NCBI GenBank assembly: GCA_002406055.1
Contig: DHMZ01000001.1
Span: forward strand, 1 to 25,958
Source of the DNA: Spirochaetales bacterium UBA4629
GTDB taxonomy: Bacteria > Spirochaetota > Spirochaetia > Sphaerochaetales > Sphaerochaetaceae
Direction of reading: 5' to 3'
DNA: 25,958 nucleotides
Numbering within the stretch: the first letter of the stretch is position 1; the number at the start of each line of letters is the position of its first letter. The position numbers and the translations under genes are program-made. A model generated the notes under the pieces. The model was given only the letters and a program-made list of their open reading frames with translations. It was not told the DNA's origin and did not search any database. Below are positions 22,834 through 25,958 of the stretch, piece after piece.

Positions 22834-24558
22834 TTACCTCACCTTAGCTGAGAAGAAAGACCTAATGTCTTTTTCTATTGTCTGATATTCTTCTTTTTTC
22901 TCACTTGTACCATTCCAGTCCAAGAAGCGCTGTCTAAGAGCGTTAAAGAAGCTTCTTGCCTCTTTCTTATCAGAGAGAGCGAAGTCTGCACGCAAGATTT
23001 CAAGAAGAAGAGCAAAGACATGCTTTTGTCTTTCAACTGAAACAGTTGCATCAACTGGATCAAATGAGTTCTGTTGATAGTAACAAGAATCAACGAAGTC
23101 ACCCTTTAGATAAACGATATAATCATCAAGAGTTGTTCCTTCTTCACCAACAACCTTCATCATCTGGTTAACTTCACTACCCCTCTTAACGAAGGAATAA
23201 GCATACTGAACATCCTTCTTTGGGATGATTCCATCGTACTTTGACCAAGAATCTAATGGATCGATTGCTGGGTACTTACGAGCATCACTACGCTCTCTTG
23301 AGAGTCCATGGAAAGCACCAACAACCTTAAGAGTTGCCTGTGTAACAGGTTCTTCGAAGTTACCGCCAGCAGGGCTAACTGTTCCACCAATTGTAACAGA
23401 ACCAAATGAACCATCCTTAAGTCTAACCTTACCAGCTCTTTCATAGAATTCAGCAATTCTACTCTCTAAGTATGCTGGGAATGCTTCATCTCCAGGAATT
23501 TCCTCAAGTCTTCCACTCATCTCTCTCATAGCCTGAGCCCAACGAGAAGTACTATCTGCAAGAAGAAGAACATCTAAGCCCATGTTTCTATAATATTCAG
23601 CCATTGTAACAGCTGTATAAACGCTGGCTTCTCTGGCTGCAACAGGCATTGAAGATGTATTACATACGATAATTGTTCTTTCCATAAGAGAACGACCTGT
23701 CTTTGGGTCGATTAACTCAGGGAATTCTTTTAGAGTTTCAACAACTTCTCCCGCTCTTTCTCCACATGCTGCAATAATTACGATATCAACATCAGCGTTC
23801 TTACTTGTTAAGTGCTGCAATACAGTCTTACCAGCACCGAATGGTCCAGGAATACAATATGTACCACCCTTAGCAACAGGAAGGAATGTATCAATCAATC
23901 TGATCTTTGTGACCATTGGCTCATCAGGTCTTACTCTTTCGCTGTATGCCTTGATAGGAACCTTAACTGGCTGAGTAATAATCATGCTGAGCTCTTTCTT
24001 CTGTCCCTTACTATTCTCAATAACACAAAGAGTATCTTTAGCCTTATATTTACCAGATGGCACAATGCTTGTTATTTTCCACTCTCCATTAAGAGTAAAA
24101 GGAACCATAATCTTATGAGTAAACATTAACTCCTGAACTGTACCAAAGCTATCGCCTGCAGAGACAATGTCACCAACCTTTCTTGTAACAGTAAAATCCC
24201 ACTCTTTATTTGGGATTGGGTCAAGATAAACACCACGCTGTAAGAAGAAGCCACACTTTTCAGCAAGAAGAGGGAGTGGGTTTTGTAGACCATCATAAAC
24301 CTGAGTTAATAGGCCAGGACCTAATTTAACAGAGAGAAGTTCGCCTGTAAATTCAACCTTATCTCCACAAGAGAGACCTGTAGTATCTTCATATACCTGT
24401 AGGTCTGCAACTCCGTCAACAATTCGAATAACTTCACCCTTTAAACTTTCATCACCAACAAGAATAAAGCCTACTTCGTTTTTAATGACAGTATCGTCAA
24501 AAGCGACTTTAACCAAGTTGCCGTTGACGCCAACAACATGGCCAGATTTATAGTTCAT
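22834..24558 (-). CDS. atpA: V-type ATPase catalytic subunit A
   Basis: A 574-aa catalytic subunit of the rotary ATPase. The Walker A motif is GPFGAGKTVLQH (Lys near residue 244), and the segment AACGERAGEVVETLKEFPEL holds the catalytic Glu region. SSMPVAAREASVYTAVTMAEYY and LLADSTSRWAQAMREMSGRL are typical of the A/V family rather than the F type. The non-homologous insert region unique to A subunits precedes the P-loop (about residues 110-190). The ATG has GGAG close upstream and overlaps the preceding DUF2764-like gene by 11 nt. ATP hydrolysis here drives ion pumping, or ATP is made when the ion gradient is high. Confidence 0.98.
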   Translation of the reverse strand: MNYKSGHVVGVNGNLVKVAFDDTVIKNEVGFILVGDESLKGEVIRIVDGVADLQVYEDTTGLSCGDKVEFTGELLSVKLGPGLLTQVYDGLQNPLPLLAEKCGFFLQRGVYLDPIPNKEWDFTVTRKVGDIVSAGDSFGTVQELMFTHKIMVPFTLNGEWKITSIVPSGKYKAKDTLCVIENSKGQKKELSMIITQPVKVPIKAYSERVRPDEPMVTKIRLIDTFLPVAKGGTYCIPGPFGAGKTVLQHLTSKNADVDIVIIAACGERAGEVVETLKEFPELIDPKTGRSLMERTIIVCNTSSMPVAAREASVYTAVTMAEYYRNMGLDVLLLADSTSRWAQAMREMSGRLEEIPGDEAFPAYLESRIAEFYERAGKVRLKDGSFGSVTIGGTVSPAGGNFEEPVTQATLKVVGAFHGLSRERSDARKYPAIDPLDSWSKYDGIIPKKDVQYAYSFVKRGSEVNQMMKVVGEEGTTLDDYIVYLKGDFVDSCYYQQNSFDPVDATVSVERQKHVFALLLEILRADFALSDKKEARSFFNALRQRFLDWNGTSEKKEEYQTIEKDIRSFFSAKVR

Positions 24559-25108
24559 AGCTACTCCTTAGAGAAATATCTTTTCTAATATCATTGTAAA
24601 GACGATCAAACTCAGCCTTTCCTTTTTCTTTACTAAATGCATTTACTCTCTCTTTAATCTGTAAAAGAAGCCCATAAACAATAAGGGCGTCTAATGAAAA
24701 CTGTGACTGTACAGGATGAGATAAGAGAAAAGCAAAATACTCATTAAGTATTTCTTTTTCTGCCTCTAGTGGATTTGAAAGGTTTACAATTCTATGAGCA
24801 ATCTTCTTAACATTTTCATTCGCAGAACACTTAGCCTTATATTTTGGATCATTTAAACCAAGTTTAATTGCTCTTTCTTCAGTTAAGTATTCATTTAGCG
24901 TGTAATTAAAACTATCCCAATCTTTAATAATATGATTTTGGACCTTCTCCTTTTCATGATCGAAGGTTGCCTTACACAAGAGAGAATAGTCTGTCTTACT
25001 TAGTTGCTCTTTTGCACTTTCCATAAATGCTTTGTATGTAATCGTACTATCACGATCAACATATAAAGAAGGAAGAGAAGCAACAAAATAGATGTACTCA
25101 GCCACCAC
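24548..25108 (-). CDS. DUF2764-family protein of the V-ATPase operon
   Basis: A 186-aa protein between atpE and atpA. The opening VAEYIYFVASLPSLYVDRDSTITYKAF matches the DUF2764 family of V-ATPase operons in spirochaetes, chlamydiae and Bacteroidota, where it occupies the slot of subunit C. The rest is helical with charged surfaces, with no signal or membrane helix, so it is soluble. Its role is undescribed as far as I know; serving as a C-like coupling subunit is an inference from position. Starts are GTG at 25108 or GTG at 25105. The second gives better spacing (7 nt) from AAGGAG. It overlaps atpA by 11 nt. Confidence 0.8.
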   Translation of the reverse strand: MVAEYIYFVASLPSLYVDRDSTITYKAFMESAKEQLSKTDYSLLCKATFDHEKEKVQNHIIKDWDSFNYTLNEYLTEERAIKLGLNDPKYKAKCSANENVKKIAHRIVNLSNPLEAEKEILNEYFAFLLSHPVQSQFSLDALIVYGLLLQIKERVNAFSKEKGKAEFDRLYNDIRKDISLRSSYEL

Positions 25109-25116
25109 ACTTCTCC

Positions 25117-25701
25117 TTAAATAAGATCTTTAATAGAAGATGAAATGTATGGATATAAAAGCTTAGTGCATTCATCATCAGAAAGGTCTATATAAGCCTT
25201 TCCATCCTTATCTTCAACTCTAAAACCACCAGAAAGAGAAGATGAGAATGCGAAAGAAACACCATGCTCTAATTCATTGCTTAGTTCCTGCGCAAGAGAT
25301 TGAGTAATTTCATTCTGTTTCTCTTGAGGAAGAGTTACAACAACATCTGATGAGAATTCAGCCTTAATAACAGTAGCTAAGACCTCTCTTAATAATGAAG
25401 CATCCATAGCTTCCTTGACTTTCTTATCAAGAATAGACTGGAAAATCTTTTCTACATCTCTCTTAAAAGAAAGACAGAGATCGCGAGAAGCCATCTTTAC
25501 AGCAGCAATACTGCTCTCTTTTTCAACCTCAAGCTTTTTCTCAGCATCAGCAATCATTTTGTCTCTTTCTTTCATAGCATCAGAGATAATTGCTTGAGCT
25601 TTGCTCTGAGCTTCTTCAATTATTTTCTTTCCTTCACTTGTTGCGCTATCAATACCATCTTTCTTGATAGAGTTTATTAAATCTTGAATCTGCTGTTCCA
25701 T
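25117..25701 (-). CDS. atpE: V-type ATPase subunit E (peripheral stalk)
   Basis: A 194-aa subunit forming the peripheral stalk. The N-terminal half is a long heptad-rich helix (about residues 5-70, with SKAQAIISDAMKERDKMIADA). The C-terminal half is a globular cap that contacts the A/B head, with a late GGFRVEDKDGKAYIDLS motif typical of subunit E. It is the first gene of the operon. The ATG has GAGG about 10 nt upstream. In most A/V-ATPases E pairs with subunit G/H; no such gene is present here before or after it. It ends 8-11 nt before the start of the next gene. Confidence 0.94.
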   Translation of the reverse strand: MEQQIQDLINSIKKDGIDSATSEGKKIIEEAQSKAQAIISDAMKERDKMIADAEKKLEVEKESSIAAVKMASRDLCLSFKRDVEKIFQSILDKKVKEAMDASLLREVLATVIKAEFSSDVVVTLPQEKQNEITQSLAQELSNELEHGVSFAFSSSLSGGFRVEDKDGKAYIDLSDDECTKLLYPYISSSIKDLI

Positions 25702-25854
25702 TATAGAAAAACCTCACTATAAGAGTTTACTTGTTCTAAAATCAAAAAGAAAGTATACCTAAATAAAAATTGAAACTTATTTTGAACATTTTTACTATCT
25801 TTTGATTAAAATTTAACTTTTTTAAAGATATAAAAATGAGAGAGGAAACCTATA
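25702..25854. promoter_or_regulatory. divergent intergenic region with V-ATPase promoter
   Basis: This 153-nt AT-rich region separates two divergent transcripts. On the minus strand TATACT at 25757-25752 is a good -10 box (five of six), and transcription would start near 25745, about 44 nt before the atpE ATG. No convincing -35 hexamer is seen 17 nt upstream. Directly after the predicted start lies ATTTTAGAACAA (25742-25731), identical to a stretch in the gapA leader. On the plus strand a T- and A-rich tract with GATATAAAA precedes the gene at 25855, but I cannot define a promoter there. Confidence 0.45.
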
Positions 25855-25958
25855 ATGCCTATTCCAAAAGAATTTCTTAGATTAGATAAAATTAGAGCTA
25901 TATGCATCATTAAAAACTTAAAGACAGATGAGATTTATCTATATAAAACCGAAGATGC
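25855..25958 (+). CDS. partial unknown gene (possibly GIY-YIG nuclease-like)
   Basis: The ATG at 25855 has AGAGG 9 nt upstream and an open frame of 34 codons to the right edge, so this is the 5' end of a gene. The visible protein is MPIPKEFLRLDKIRAICIIK, then NLKTDEIYLYKTEDA. Two hydrophobic strands joined by a turn (ICIIKNLKTDEIYLYK) loosely resemble the opening GIY...YIG strands of GIY-YIG nucleases. The key Gly-Ile-Tyr residues are not present, so this is weak. It diverges from the V-ATPase operon. Confidence 0.5.
   Translation, partial: MPIPKEFLRLDKIRAICIIKNLKTDEIYLYKTED

Noticed and set aside
1..25958. tRNA, rRNA, CRISPR array, insertion sequence, attachment site or prophage
   Set aside because: No cloverleaf-like segment, spaced direct repeats, transposase or terminal inverted repeats were seen; the window reads as core genome.

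Overview
**Organism.** The window is AT-rich (roughly 60-65 % A+T by eye), densely coded, and uses the standard genetic code. It most likely comes from a spirochaete of the Treponema/Sphaerochaeta kind. The signs are a V-type (A/V) ATPase operon in the order E - DUF2764-like - A - B - D - I - K, a very long LptD-like outer-membrane protein next to uvrA, and secreted proteins typical of a double-membraned cell. Order and genus are inference from gene content, not from a search.

**Layout.** A 5'-truncated methyltransferase gene (left edge to 731) reads rightward and meets the rest at a bidirectional terminator (734-760). Almost everything else reads leftward in three blocks. Block 1 (7475 to 771) holds gapA, a fused pgk-tpi gene, secG, a small unknown protein, a SurA/PpiC-like periplasmic foldase, nusB, map and a phosphoribosyltransferase. 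Two hairpin-plus-T-run elements, after gapA and after secG, probably tune read-through. Block 2 (18494 to 7674) holds a small YhcH-like ORF, ispG, uvrA, lptD, phoH, a 7TM-HD (PgpH-type) c-di-AMP phosphodiesterase and ybeY. Its genes overlap or are at most a few bases apart, and it ends in a 14-bp hairpin. Block 3 (25701 to 18584) is the V-ATPase operon, closed by a UUCG-tetraloop terminator. At the right edge a divergent rightward gene starts at 25855 and is cut off.

**How it fits together.** Block 1 combines lower-glycolysis enzymes with secretion and translation housekeeping. Block 3 encodes the rotary ATPase, whose c-ring subunit carries the residues that bind Na+ in the Enterococcus hirae enzyme. 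Block 2 mixes isoprenoid synthesis, DNA repair, outer-membrane assembly, c-di-AMP turnover and ribosome maturation.

**Most interesting signal.** In the in-frame PGK-TIM fusion the junction is an uninterrupted run of nine A residues (5214-5222 on the minus strand). A one-base slip in either direction hits a stop within a few codons and would release a normal-length stand-alone PGK. This looks like a programmed slippage site that makes both PGK and PGK-TIM from one gene. A second signal is the gapA leader. It can fold as a three-way junction just upstream of the ribosome binding site, and it shares a 12-base sequence with the V-ATPase leader.
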